A DNA stretch of 64,000 nt from Agrocybe praecox (GCA_964017145.1 OZ024847.1:496001-560000); one strand, 5' to 3'. Positions 23,501 through 35,770 are shown, counted from the stretch's first letter. Notes: generated from the sequence alone by a model not told the origin. Made by a program: numbers and translations.

Positions 23501-26447
23501 CTGAGCGTATGAGGACGCTCCGCTTTTGGAATTCTCCGTCCTGTCTTACACAGGCGGACGCTTAGCTTAGATTTGTTTAAGCTAAATAAAACTCCGGATT
23601 AACTGAGTTAGAAATTGTGATTATTCTAAGTCCGACCCAAGTAAATCTCGGTCCGTGATCGATCGTAAAATGTTTAAACGCGGCTGAAAAAAACAGGATG
23701 CCCGTGCAGCGCAGTTCTTCTCAAGTCCAGCTTCACATTATTCCAAACCTTCGCCTTCATTTCTTCTGTATCTGAACTTTGCTTTCCCAGCCACTGAGCA
23801 TGCCGTCGGGGCCGAACGAAAGGGGTATTTGCTTGTGCTTGCCAAGAGCCTCCGCGTTGAAGGATATCTTCCGGGTTTCGACAATCATGACTTGCTTTTC
23901 TCCTCGACGGACCACATCTGTGTGGCATGGGCGTGTCCATGACGTGAATGACTGCGATTTTTTATGCCAAATTCCCGCTTGTGGGACCATGTTGAATGGC
24001 GTAGTCATCCACCCGTCCGATGTGTTAATTCCAAATGATTGGCCGACTGATTCCTAACGGCAGTTTCGAGGAGTCGTGAAGATTTATAAATCTAAATGGT
24101 GAGTAACCGTGAGTTTCTTTTATCATTGATTTTTATCTATACTGATAATCTCATGACAGGGTCAATTCCGACTCCCGAGTCAAAAATCTGGTTTGCGGCG
24201 GTCAAATGAATGGATGGTGGAAGACTTGTTCAATATATGTGATGTGAGTACCAAATTCCATTTATTTTGGCCTTGTCAGGGGCCCGTAAATAAAAGTAGC
24301 AACATGTATGGGTACTTAGTTGCTAGCAGAACAATACATCATATTTATATTATAATGGTGTTTAAAGGACGGGGAAATGGAGAGCCGGATATGAAATTTT
24401 TAAGTGGGTCGTAAAAGGAAAATACGCCGGGCGGTGGGCAGGCAATGCTCGAGATTGATTGAAGTCCTGACTTATATTCGCTTCAAAGTGACCACCGAGA
24501 CAAATCTGAGTTACAAGGTTTGAACCTGATTTGGCAGGACATTTTTTGGAAATATTTTGAAATGGATTCAAACAAATCTGATGTCGGCTGGGACCCAGAT
24601 TTGTTTAAACGCGTGACCCGCCTGTGTATCTCGGCTTGCTGGCATGGCTTACATATCACCTTGCCCCTTCCTAATTGGGAACTATTCCCTTGTGGCTGTG
24701 GCAATGCCTCTGGTCGCTGTTGCGGACAGCGAGCAGCCTTATTCCTTGATTTCTCATCGGATTTTCTCCACTTTTTTGGCCTTATTCGCTGTATATGTAA
24801 TTCAGGTACTATGTATGTCTTTAGAGTATAAATACTCCCAAATACCGTTCATAATATGCATGTATCTGCTTAGTTTGCCTCCTCATCTCGCCAATTTACC
24901 TCTTACTGGTAGATCAAATCACAGCCTGGAGATGTGAGACTGTGATAATATGTGTAGGTATACTATTACCAAATTTCTATAGAGTTTAAACAGTGTACAC
25001 TCTCATAGCTATGTCAGTAATACCTATTCAATTCCCCAAATTTAATCAATACATATCTATCTTAGATTCTTCGCTGTAGTGGGAAGAAAAGCTTTATCAA
25101 GAACTCCTTGGTGTCAAACAGTAGTTACAGTGTATATTAATGTATTGGTGAAGAAATAACCCCCACATAGCAAGCCCTGGTTGTGAAATCTGGTGGTAAT
25201 GCTGTGGGATATCCCCCCTCTTGTAGTTCTTTAGCATAAATCTGAGTCATAAAGAGCCCTTGAAAGACTTGATTACAGTTAAAGTTTACGCAAAACGCAA
25301 GGTTTGATTTAAAAACCGCACATAGACGTCAGAAATTGCTCTTCCTTCTATGTTGCACTGTCAGAGTAAGCGGGGCCGAAAGTAAACGTTATTTCGACTT
25401 CAGCTCCTTTTAAAGACTGATTAATAATTTATACCATTCAAACCTTGAACTTTTCGTATGTAACCCTTACCAACGCCTTTCCGTGTGGGTGTTTATGGCG
25501 TAATAGCAAAATTGCTTGAATCGAAAAGAGAATGTCACGCCCAAATTCATTTATTGACACTCTCCTAATGTAGACACACCCATTCAGTAGGAATCAACCA
25601 TACCTATAAGATACAAAAAACCTTGTGCCAAAAAGGAATGTTTTTGTATTATAATTAGCGAGATAGTGTACAGATGGTGCACGTAAGGTCACTGTTGTGA
25701 CGATCCACATTCAAGGTAAACATCTTTAACACTAACCAATGCACATCTTCTCGAGAACTCCACCAATTCTCTTCAAACGTGTTGTATCGTTGTCTACTCT
25801 AATAACCCTATTGCTTCATCTAGCTAAATAAATTCATTATATTTAAACAGTGTCACACCAATCAAAGTTTTGATAAATTTGATGGTAAGTTTTGGGCGCC
25901 TATTATCATCACATATACACATTCCTGAAGCGAAGTAAGAAACATGAGTAGTTTACATAATTAGAACAATATTGGCTATATATAGCATCGATTTATGACT
26001 TAAATACGCCACATTTCTTCTAAAAGCTTAAGATATAGAAGTGCTTGTTAATTCAAAACTCAAATACAGTGGATGACTCGACAAGAATTAAATATTGATA
26101 GTTTAATGTAACGGCTGAATGTGACAGATTTACAGTGAATTAATCAAGGGGTGTTCTTCAAGAATCAAGGTAGACAATTTGGACATGGATTTTAGAGTGA
26201 ACGCATATGTGATAATTATTTTCTATGATTTCCACTACGAATGTCTTTTAAATACGCTAAAATAGAGAGTAGTTGTTGCAGGTATGTATAATACATGCGG
26301 AAAAGGAGATTCTCGTGCCGGTGCGCAATCTCAGAGACGCTGGCTGCTCATCATGCCTAGGTTCTGTATGCCTGATTGATGATTGGTATCGATTGATGTT
26401 GATGATCATTCGAATGTCGTTCACTGATTGTCCATGATCGTGGGAAT
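23501..26447. other. Gene-poor AT-rich region between repeat arrays
   Basis: No gene is supported. The minus strand at 24008-23757 has a modest ORF with a protein-like look (SFGPDGMLSGWESKVQ) but no recognised family and no flanking exons. From about 24950 to 26250 the sequence is strongly AT-rich with no ORF of note and no clear repeat unit. Confidence 0.35.
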
Positions 26448-26570
26448 GTCGTACACGGATCGTACAAATGTCGTACACGATCGTACAAATGTCGTACACG
26501 ATCGTACAAATGTCGCACAAATGTCGCACACGATCGTACAAATGTCGTCAAATGATCGTGCAGATGTTGT
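26448..26570. repeat. 21-bp minisatellite with palindromic core
   Basis: About five to six units of a 21-bp repeat whose first half is GTCGTACACGATCGT and second half ACAAAT. The core GTACACGATCGTAC contains the palindrome ACGATCGT. One unit is shortened to 11 bp. The period is a multiple of three, which creates spurious ORFs with repeated Tyr-Asp-Arg. Confidence 0.7.
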
Positions 26571-27541
26571 CCATGAGTCGTTCATCATCGTTCCTATATT
26601 ATTCATTGTGTGAACGTTGCTCATCATTCTTCAAGTTGTGCCTTCCTCGATATACTGTGCTGTCCTACATGTCTCACACTCGTTGCACCCTCGAGTCCAC
26701 ATATTCTTGCGAAAATTATTGAAACTGTATATCTCACATGTGTATACCCCGGGATTCCGGTTTCGATCTTGTTTAATCCACTGGAATGCTTACTTGTATT
26801 TCATGGGAAATAAACTACAACGAAATGAACATAAAAGTTATACACATATAAAAAAACAGGAAAAGAAAACATAAATTGATCCTAAGGTCTAATATACATT
26901 CTAAGCAATCATTTTGAGGCACTAAAAGCGAGTCACAAGGGAGGAGGAAGAGAAGAGATAGGAAAGAAGGGAGAAAAGAGGGGATAATGGATGGTCACTC
27001 ATATGTTTAAATGGAGGGAGTAGCAAGGGTGTATGGTTAGTTGACGAGCTGATGGAATGGACACACTAGAAACCACATTAGGATCCACTCCTCTTCACAT
27101 ACCCCTTGGCTTTGCTCATCCCCTTGTTATACCACGCTACGCCCCCTGCCCGTCCATCGCGTCCGTCGTGGCGTGTTGCAACCTGGCCATACCGGTACTG
27201 AGCTGATCGTTCCATCTTGGTTGCGTCGGTCATTTCCGTGTGTAGTCTGTATGTTGTTTTGCATTGTTGACGTGCTTGAGCGACTGTCGTTGCAGGCGGA
27301 ACGGGTGGTGGCAGACGCAGGCGGGGGAGAGGCTGCCGGCGGTGTGGATAGTGGTTTGAAATAAACCAGTGTGACATGTAAACATCACACAATAACTTAA
27401 GACGCGACCAGCATCACGTGACTATAAGCATTCCAAAATTAGAACAAAGCTCGAGTTTGAATTGAATTGATTCAATATTCATATGTGCACGATATATGCG
27501 AGCTAAAAAAATGTTATGCTACTTACACGGCTGGTGCCAAT

Positions 27542-27680
27542 ACCTGTTCCTCCGAGAAACAGGTTAATAAATATAGGTCGCGTGACACGTGTATTTATTA
27601 ACCTGTATGTCGAAGATACAGGTTTTGGGCTTCCCATATATAGTATGGCCGGCACTTGGCCGACACCTGTATCTTGGAAA
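27542..27680. repeat. Cluster of nested inverted repeats
   Basis: Three adjacent hairpins. The central one has perfect 15-bp arms (ACAGGTTAATAAATA at 27559-27573 and its complement at 27592-27606) around an 18-nt loop. To its left is ACCTGTT..AACAGGT. To its right is ACCTGTAT..ATACAGGT with a 7-nt loop. AGATACAGGT can also pair with ACCTGTATCT at about 27665. All share the ACAGGT core. Confidence 0.65.
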
Positions 27681-27968
27681 CAAGGTGCGGCCTCGCTCCG
27701 CTTCGGCTTTGGGGTATGATAGAGTATTTTTCTAGAAATTTTGTAAAGAAAGTTTGTACAGGCAAAATTGGAAGATGAGGAAAGACAGATGGCCACGGTA
27801 TTCCGGATCATAATTCCATGAAAGGATGCAAGGCCCAGGCGAACACAAATAAAATTGAAACGGACTCCGGAAAGGATTGTATTGTTTGCAGACTCAAGAA
27901 CAATAAGGATAGAAACCAAATAAATGTATACAAAAAACTGCGTTTGCTTAATTATAGAGTAATACCAA

Positions 27969-28021
27969 GGAAATACAGGTCAATATATACACGCGAGCAG
28001 TATATATTAGGCTGTATTTCC
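27969..28021. repeat. Strong single hairpin
   Basis: Outer arms GGAAATACAG (27969-27978) and CTGTATTTCC (28012-28021) pair perfectly. After a 3-nt symmetric internal loop, inner arms AATATATAC and GTATATATT pair perfectly around ACGCGAGCA. Confidence 0.7.
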
Positions 28022-28127
28022 GATATATAGGTGTCGGCGCCCGCCGTGTTAACTACTAAATCTGTAATGTATTCTATAAAATATCTACTGGGTTTGTGGT
28101 TCGTGAATTCGCATGACCAACCTATAT

Positions 28128-28490
28128 CTGACCTCCGAGGTTGTGAATTCACGCAACCACCGCATATGCAAGCGCGGTTGTCAATTTACACAGTCACGCG
28201 TCGCATGATACCCGACCAGCTATATTGGACCGCAGTTGTGGTTGTGCATATACACGACCACTTCGTATTCAAGTGCTGTTGTGAACATATACAACCACGC
28301 ACGTATATGGGTGGTCGTGTATATTCACAACCGTGCTCATATATAATGTGGTTGTGTATATTCACAACCATGCTCATATATAACATGGTTGTGTATATGC
28401 ACAAAGACGATCAAATTCGGCGTGGTCGTGCACATCCACAACGAAGAGGATTTAGCGTGGTTGTGTACATGCACAACTACGCGTAATGCT
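28128..28490. repeat. Hairpin minisatellite array 2 (about 9 units)
   Basis: Same unit type as the array at 22448: (GTTGTG or GTCGTG)-6 nt-CACAAC with ACGC-like flanks. Loops are mostly TATATT, TATATG and CATATA, so neighbouring units are more alike than distant ones, as expected of local duplication. Spacers contain CTCATATATAA. Confidence 0.75.
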
Positions 28491-28639
28491 TGCCCCGTTG
28501 GGTACCTACACAAGGACAGCCTTAGGTTTCCTTGTCGTTTTGGTACTCGACCCGCAAAGTTCCCTGGGGCTCATATATTACTTTTTCGCGGAAGAAAATT
28601 ATATTAATATCACTATATATGTAATAAATATTGTCTATG

Positions 28640-29250
28640 TGCAGCTGCACAACCGCGTCCCAATTTACCGTGGTCGTGTAGCTGCACAACGACGCTTTAA
28701 TTTGGCATGGTCGTGTAACTGCACAACGGCGCCTCAATCTAGCACGGTCGTGTCGCCGCACAACGACGCTTGAGGTTTGTCTCGTTGTGTGCCTTCACAA
28801 CGGCAGCGTGCATGTGTAGGTGCACAACCATGACCCACTTTAGCGTCGTTGTGCACCTACACAATGACGCTCCCATACAGTGCACCTCGTAGTGTACATA
28901 CACAACCAGCACCGAACTGCACAATGAATATAGATTATTGAGCACGGTTGTGCGCCTGCACAATGACGCTCCTACCCAGCGTGGTCGTGTGGATGCACAA
29001 ACGCAGTCCAATTGAGCACGGTCGTGCGCCTGCACAACGACGCTCCTACCCAGCGTGGTTGTGTGGATGCACAACCGCGGCCCAATTGAGCACGGTCATG
29101 CGCCTGCACAACGACGCCCTGTGGTCGTGCGCCTGCCCAAAGACGCTCCTATCCGGCGTGGTTGTATGGCTGCACAACGACGCTCTTATGCAGCGTGGTC
29201 GTGTGACTGCACAATAACCTTCCTAGGTAGCGTGGTCGTGTGGCTTCCCC
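28640..29250. repeat. Hairpin minisatellite array 3 (about 14 units)
   Basis: Same family as the arrays at 22448 and 28128, with a GC-richer loop set (AGCTG, GCCTG, TGCACAACGACGCTC context). Many units here read GGTCGTG-(6 nt)-CACAACGACGC, and spacers often contain CCTACCCAGC or CCAATTGAGC, giving a higher-order alternation in the right half. Confidence 0.8.
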
Positions 29251-30303
29251 ACCAATATTGACGCATTGAATGTAAAATATATTGCTTTCTTGTCTATACT
29301 ATCTATGTACGGTGTGAATTAATACATAATGTACGTGGTGACGCGCGTGTACCGTCGTGTCTATGATTCTCTTATTTGATATTGTGCCTTGCCCTGCGAG
29401 ATCCATCATTTTGGTGAGAATAAGTTAGTACTTAAGTTAATTTGTATAAGTTACTTTATTCACTATCCTCCTCCGGATCCGGCCTCAGGTTACATACACC
29501 TATACTCCCTGTACCTCTGAGGATAGCCTGGATTATCGATAAGATGAAGACATACCTATCCTGATACTCTGCTCCTTGACCGTTTCCCATGATTAATAGA
29601 CATTGAACAAAATTGGAAAGACTCGAGCTTGCAGTGACCATACAGGGTCCGGCTAAACAGAAGAAACTTCTGGATGGAAACTGACGTTAAAACCAATTGG
29701 TCGACCGCCATGTTTTGTGATAGTCTATAGGTAAGCGGTACACCATGGAGCGTATGCGGAAATGTAGTTGAGCCGTGTGTGCATGTGACTCCGGATCCTT
29801 CGAGAAGTCAGAAGATAATCGCGCAAGATATCACGCGAGGTGGAGTCTTCGGAAGTCATCATAGCCATTAAGAGGAATCCGAATAACAGATAACACGTTT
29901 TGTGAGTCGTGGGTGGATCCTTTTCATTTGCCACTATTCTGTGCCAATCACATTGCAGCCCAGTATGGCGGATCCCACTAGAATATGAATATTCAAAACG
30001 CCACAGTATTGGGAAGCGAATAGAATGATAAGTTTGATAGTGAATCGGTTTGTGGTTTTGGGGACGCGAAGTACAGAGCATGATCCTGACTTCTCGTGAT
30101 CTTCGACTTCAACCGGAAAGAAATCTTAGCATGTGACCCTCATACGAGAGTATATATAAAGGGGGTCGTTTGCGTCTCTAATCTTCAGAACCTACTTCCA
30201 AAGAACTTCTTAGTGAGTTATTCATATCTCTCTCCTTCAATGCTCCTTTTCCTGACACTCCCTCCGAATATCTGTTACCTTCAGTTACCTCTACTATACA
30301 AAC
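29251..30303. promoter_or_regulatory. Upstream region of the gene at 30304, with TATA box
   Basis: No gene is seen in 29251-30100. A TATA element, TATATATAAA, lies at 30151-30160, about 144 bases before the ATG at 30304, followed by a pyrimidine-rich stretch from about 30220 to 30300. This is a good core promoter for that gene. Confidence 0.5.
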
Positions 30304-30618
30304 ATGCCATCGGAACACAAGGGAACCCTTTCCGTCGTCGGCACACACGTCAAAGGTGTCTTCGTTTACGACGACCTGACCCACACCTTCGAAGGAGCCC
30401 TTAACGAGCGTTCCAAGGTCGATTTTCCCAACCTCGAAGCAACGTTGATGTTGGGCGGCCCTCCTGTTAAACCTGGACCCATTCCCTTCTTTGGTGATTT
30501 TGGGTCCGGGGGGATTGTGATTGCCATGGACTCTCTCGCGGCTAGCATTAATGCTCAGCTCGCACACGACATTCAACCTTACAACACCCCCGGTTCCGCT
30601 GTCTGGACCTTTGAATAA
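30304..30618 (+). CDS. Small conserved-looking hypothetical protein, 104 aa
   Basis: Single-exon ORF starting MPSEHKGTLSVVGTHVKGVF and ending with AVWTFE. There is no signal peptide and no membrane segment. The body is beta-strand-like with Gly/Pro turns (MLGGPPVKPGPIPFFGDFGS, then GGIVIAMDSLAAS), suggesting a compact soluble beta protein. It has no Cys. Codon use is C-ending and GC3-rich compared with the surrounding AT-rich DNA, and a TATA box and pyrimidine tract lie upstream, which support real and possibly strong expression. I do not recognise the family. The gene is isolated between the hairpin arrays and the element at 31317. Confidence 0.7.
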   Translation: MPSEHKGTLSVVGTHVKGVFVYDDLTHTFEGALNERSKVDFPNLEATLMLGGPPVKPGPIPFFGDFGSGGIVIAMDSLAASINAQLAHDIQPYNTPGSAVWTFE

Positions 30619-31316
30619 ATGCCCCCTGTAAGTATCTTTTCACTGCATGCTTTTGTATTCACACTTGCTGATTTCTTTATCAAGGTGTTCAATGGAGTTG
30701 CGATGAGCGTCGCATCCAATACTCCGTCGACTCATAAATACGTTTGAACTTGTCGATTCCCCCGTCGGTTATTCGGTGTTAAACTCATTTTTACATACAA
30801 AATCAAATCACAATCTTCTGTTCTTTTCTTCTTCTATCTAAGTGACACCCGGTGTGGCCGTGCAGTCTGACGTGCTCCGATCGTGCAGAATTCCAGTGAC
30901 AGCGTGCCGTCTACATATGTCGTATATAACATATATCGTTCGTTGACTTACCGCATTCTTGCAGAACTGATTGACTGGTATACGGGCCTAGCCACAGATC
31001 TCTAAGCTGCTCCATTGGTTTAGAGATTGTGCAGGGTAATATGTGGGCCCAAGCAGGTAGGTTAAGGAGGAGGCACATTCTTGCACCCATGACCCACTCA
31101 CCAGATACCAGAATGACCACACTCGGAGATACTACTAACCACAAATTGGACCTACACCACACGGCATCAAACTCCAGGATGTGATGCCCTTTAATATTCA
31201 GTATTTAATTCCCGGAACTAATTTTTGAACTTTTGAAAGAATTATCGACTAGCGCAATGTTTACAGTCTCCTAGGGTCGACGTTGTGTATACGCAGCAGG
31301 AAATTTATATGGTTTG
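30619..31316. other. Intergenic, no gene seen
   Basis: 3' flank of the gene at 30304. At about 31280 there is one isolated unit resembling the hairpin minisatellite (CGTTGTGTATACGC). Nothing else is supported. Confidence 0.35.
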
Positions 31317-33287
31317 CACTGCGGATAGAAAAGGCAGGATTTTAAGCTGCCTCCGAAGTGCAAGAAAAATCCTGCTTACCACACAGGAGAAATTCCAGTT
31401 TTGATACAGCAAAAACTGCTGTCAAAACCGTCATGAAATCTGGACTTTCTCCTGCCTTTTCGACAGCATAAAATACAGGTCTGAGAACACTATTATTTGC
31501 CGTCCCTAAGACAGGAGTCTGTATTGTAATCAGAGCAATGACATCGAGCACCTCTTAGACAGCATATTCCGTCATAAATTAAGCAATATTATAGAATTAT
31601 AGCCATTACTAAGTACATTCTTTCTACACGATGCGAAAACACGGTACAGACGGAAATGAGACCACCACACTTACAAGTCATAAGAACGCGCTACGCGCAA
31701 GTGGGTTCCCAGAATATCAAACGTGTGAGGGCACTCGGAGGTCGAATTAACTGCAGAATCAACAATTATCTTATCAAAGGCGAAATAACCAATGCCCGAG
31801 TCTATAAGGCATGTATGATCACTTACCAGTACTATTACAAGTGTTAGCATCGACGCGTTCGAACAGACCGGCGCTCCTGTATCAAAGTCGGAGATTTGAG
31901 AATTGCGTGTTGGTGATTAGAACCGAACACTCACGCAATACATTTCCTCGGTTCTATCATTGTGTCGTCGTGCAAGGTACCTTGGGCTCAATAAAGTGCA
32001 TAAATGCGTGCTGGAAGATTCTAGTCAGTTTCCGCTCAATCAAAGTCAATGTAACGTACCCCACAATAAACACCCCTTTGAGTGGCGTTTACCAATCGGG
32101 CGGCTGCACGGAAATAGCTCATTCTGAACAGCCGTATAATGTTTTAATACACCACAGAAGGATTTAGAGACCGAATAAGTAGAATATATGCGCATATATG
32201 CGCTATTAACATACCTAATTTAAAGCAACGAAGACGTTTTCCCTCGACGTCTGAGATTGGAATTTGGCCCACACAGATTATAGACTAAAATTGAGCATTA
32301 GTACACTTTTATGATCAAATATAAGCTATATACACACCTTTAAGTGTATATATGCGGGTCCATATCAACATTCGCGGCCGCAGATCTTACCTATGGGGAC
32401 TCAAGCATGTGGCGGTCGCGCGCCTCCCATAATCGTGCCCTTTGCAGAAAGAATATAGAATATGACGTGGGAATAGCGTCCTCCTGGTCTCCCAAGGTAG
32501 AGAAAACGAGAGGGAAGAGAGTATGGGCAGACAGGTCGACCGGTCATAGCTGGTAAGAAGGAAGAGGAGGCGAGGGGCAGAAACGCGTCGCGCGACGCGT
32601 TGACCAAAGTTTGAACTCAGACGGCATCACGGCAAGGTCATTCACCGTCACCGACTCACCGGAGCATGCTGGCCGGCGGCCCACGTTGCGGGTTGGCCTT
32701 GAAGCTTTGAAGTTGTATGTAGCAAATCTGAAGCTCCAGTTCAACGCTTGGTGCGATCGTGTATGCCGATAAGCGCCAATTATGAATCCCTCGGACATTA
32801 AAAGCCATGTCCAGACTCCGAAACCGATCCGAGTGCCGTGACGACGTTCGGATGCTCAGTACTCCGTACTTGTTCAAACATTCTAACCCAAGGGTCGGGC
32901 GGCGAGATCACAGAAGAGAAAAGTAACTTGTTTCCATCCATTAAATATTGAGATCACCGTAGGTGGAAAGGTAGTTGTAGTGTGAGCGGTGTATGATATA
33001 AGCGGACAGAAACATTATCACTATGTCTTCCGGCCTTGGATTAATTCTCGTGCGAGAAAGCATGTACAAATTGGTGTAGGAAGGGCAGGAAATTAAGCTA
33101 TACCTAACACTCCTGCTTAGACGACGGGATTTTTTGCTGCTTTGTAAAGACAGGATATTCGATTGCCAAAGAGGGACGAATATATGCTGTTTGACAGGCA
33201 GTTATAAATAGGACACGAAGAATTCCTGTCAAAATCCGAAATAGTCCTGTTTTACACCAAATTCTCCTGCTTCTGCTATCCGCAGTG
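31317..33287. mobile_element. Candidate non-autonomous DNA transposon (1971 bp)
   Basis: Terminal inverted repeats CACTGCGGATAG at 31317-31328 and CTATCCGCAGTG at 33276-33287 are perfect over 12 bp. Homology continues inward to a CAGGA motif. The sequence TTTG flanks both sides (31313-31316 and 33288-33291), a possible 4-bp target-site duplication. Both subterminal 200 bp are dense in CAGGA/TCCTG motifs, as seen in transposons with repeated transposase sites. No transposase is visible inside, so it would be non-autonomous or decayed. The ends begin CACTG, which could suggest a CACTA-like element, but the flank length does not fit the usual 3 bp. Confidence 0.5.
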
Positions 33288-33289
33288 TT

Positions 33290-34900
33290 TGATCCTCACA
33301 AAGAGACGGTGCTTTCGAAATTCGGAAGTTGAAAGAACGAGCATTGAAATCCAGGCTCCGAGCCTTGCAAAGGCGTGTCCGAAGCTGCGGGTTATCTTGA
33401 TCGGTAGGCTCGAAACCAGCTGTTATAGTGCAGGTTTCGAGAGAAAATGGGAGACTCGGAGACTGATATCGACAGTCAACTTGGGCTGTGCTCACGCAAA
33501 AAAGGCAGTAATTATCCGAGATGACTGTGAAGAGCAAGCGCCAGATGGGTCGTTAGAAGATGCAAGGAGTGAATTCTTGACACGGGCCTTGATAAGGACA
33601 GGTGAACCCGTGTATGGTCTGCGATATTGAGAGATACGAATGGTCGTGAGTATCCTTTGTTTTAGGCAAACGAGGCATTCACTGAGAAACATTCAAGAAA
33701 CCAACGACAAAGAAATCCGTATATTTGAACTCGGATGTTCCCTATAAGGTAGTTAATTCCTGATTTGGAAAATCTATTTCGATCCCAGGGTCCGACCGGT
33801 CGACTCGCACCATGTACTGTGCGTATATATACAGTCCGGGCGCGCTTGTTTCCTCTTTGTCGTATAGTATATCCAATCTCGGCGCTCTTGTCTACTTTTT
33901 TGTCACTTCTCTATTCGGAATGTTTTTGTGGGGCGATTCAGACATGTCTGTCGTTTTCTCTCCTTTATTATATACTTTTTGCGGTTCCGTATTGAGTCGG
34001 AAGACGCGTTCAATATATGGCTTTGTCAATTCCTTACAAGTGTACGTCCTCTTCTTGGAACCCTTTATCGATCAAGGATAGTCATAGCCGGCGGGGAAAA
34101 GAGTCAAGACGACATCGGTATAACAAGGACGGGTCTGCCAACCATTCAATGCTCGACGTGAACCAGCGCCTGGCTATAAACAAAATGTCAAGTATAGACT
34201 AGCACACCGGACTTTAGCAAATCCTATGATAACAAGGACTTCGAAGAGGAAGCGGCTGCGTTGGTCCTACGCTCGCTCATAGTTACATCGACAGAGTTAG
34301 TCGGGTGCAGGGATTTAATCAGTACACACCAGGAGGGATAGATGCTTCAGGTGTACGTCCAAAAGAACAGGGACGTTCGAGTCGAAAGATGGCTGCCGTC
34401 TTGGTGCTGTCAATGATATCGTCCGTTAGCAAGAACGCCCACCAGAGACCACTGAACATAAATAACTATCACAAGGCGGCCGTCGATATTGATCAAACCG
34501 CGTACGAAGAATTATTGTCCAACATCCAAGATTTTATTACGAGCCCAAGAGCGGTCCAGATGAATGGACTTGAGTACGATGAGCAGAACGCCAGTCCCGG
34601 TCATTCTTGGACGCGCATATTCGCTGAAGAGAGCTTCGGGTGATGATTATGGAGCCAGAGCACCCATGGCGAGGTTGAGTACGGGCCTACAGCTGACACG
34701 CAGGAAGCACATCAGGTGGGGGCGGACAGGCAATGGTGGTGGTTGGGAAAGAAGAGGGATTCGAATGAGGAAGAGTATAAATACCCCGCGTAGGAAACTG
34801 TCCTTGTTTTTTTATCGATCCTGTCGTTCCGAGAACTGGCGATGACTCCCTCAGAAAACATACGAACCGGTGACTAGAGCGGCTAGAAAACGGACGTAAC
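33290..34900. repeat. Diverged direct duplication, unit 1
   Basis: Matches 36730-38060 in the same orientation in several blocks, for example ATCAAGGATAGTCATAGCCG near 34072 and 37377, TGGTGGTTGGGAA near 34738 and 37898, and the ACGCAAAAA..GGCAGT block near 33495 and 36870. Both units have many indels. Open frames here are not shared between the units, so no gene is called. Confidence 0.6.
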
Positions 34901-35029
34901 GGAAGAAATGAACACCGAACACACATGAGTCCACAGCCGAGCCGTGTGAATTTGTTAAAACGGCGGACCTCGTTCCAGTCGCATTGTCCTAGTCAGAGTA
35001 TATGTCAGTGACAGAGGTATAGGCGGCCT

Positions 35030-35770
35030 ATCGTTATCTCAGTCTCAAAAATACAAACATCAAGACCCCGCAACGCATTTGCCTCCTGTTTTCTACATCG
35101 ACTTTACATTGGGGATATGGCTAACTTATCGATCCCATTTTCCTACTCCCATTCGCGATGCTCGACTTGGCGACTTGACAGCGGAAAACTGGGAGGTGGT
35201 GGCCAATAGTCCGACGACGGTCAAGTCACGACCATGGAACTGGGGTGGCGAAAAGACGTGGACGAGCGACTCTGGATGGGGATGCATGCTAAGAACTGGC
35301 CAAAGTTTGTTAGCCAATGCTCTTGTCCATGTACATCTTGGAAGAGGTGCGCAAATCTAGCCTATTTTTCACATGGATACCATGCATGATGCAAACAGGC
35401 AGATGCTGATGATTTCTCTCTCGTTCTGTTCCGTTTCTTTGCAGACCGCAGATTATGCCACTTATGTGCAGATCCTGACCTGGTTCCTCGATACACCAAA
35501 CTTGTTTTACCTCGACCCCCCACAACCCAAGAGCTGCTATCCCTCTTTGTCCTCCTCCGCCTGCCGATGGCAGCCAACCACATCGCGAACCAATACCCGA
35601 TTCTGATCGTGATAGTACGACTCGAAACAAGAAGCATCAGAAGCACTCCTCGACTCCCAATAGCGTTGGTCAACACCACCGATTACCGACATCTCCCTCA
35701 TCCACGAGAACAGGGTCCTACAACTTCTCCTATCATGCTCTATTGTCCCCATCGCCTCTTCAACTTGTCC
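35030..35770 (+). pseudogene. Partial ATG4 copy with internal deletion
   Basis: A near-identical piece of the ATG4 gene at 14740-18533, covering about 15545-16885. It keeps the protease motifs [24 protein letters not shown] and [19 protein letters not shown] (catalytic Cys intact) and the first intron, then [14 protein letters not shown]. It jumps straight to NLFYLDP, losing about 590 bases that hold the [12 protein letters not shown] exon end and the [14 protein letters not shown] exon. The reading frame fails soon after. The 5' end of the gene and the whole 3' half are absent. It cannot encode an active protease. Retention of the intron shows DNA-level copying. Confidence 0.85.

Noticed and set aside
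23674..24008. Two overlapping minus-strand ORFs of 83-88 codons
   Set aside because: One looks faintly protein-like but has no recognised family or flanking exons; insufficient to call a gene.
22448..29250. CRISPR-like array
   Set aside because: The DNA is clearly eukaryotic, the conserved part is the hairpin stem and spacers are short, degenerate and similar to each other; no cas-like genes are present.
35030..35770. ATG4 copy as a retrogene
   Set aside because: The first ATG4 intron is retained and there is no poly-A tract, so it was copied as DNA.
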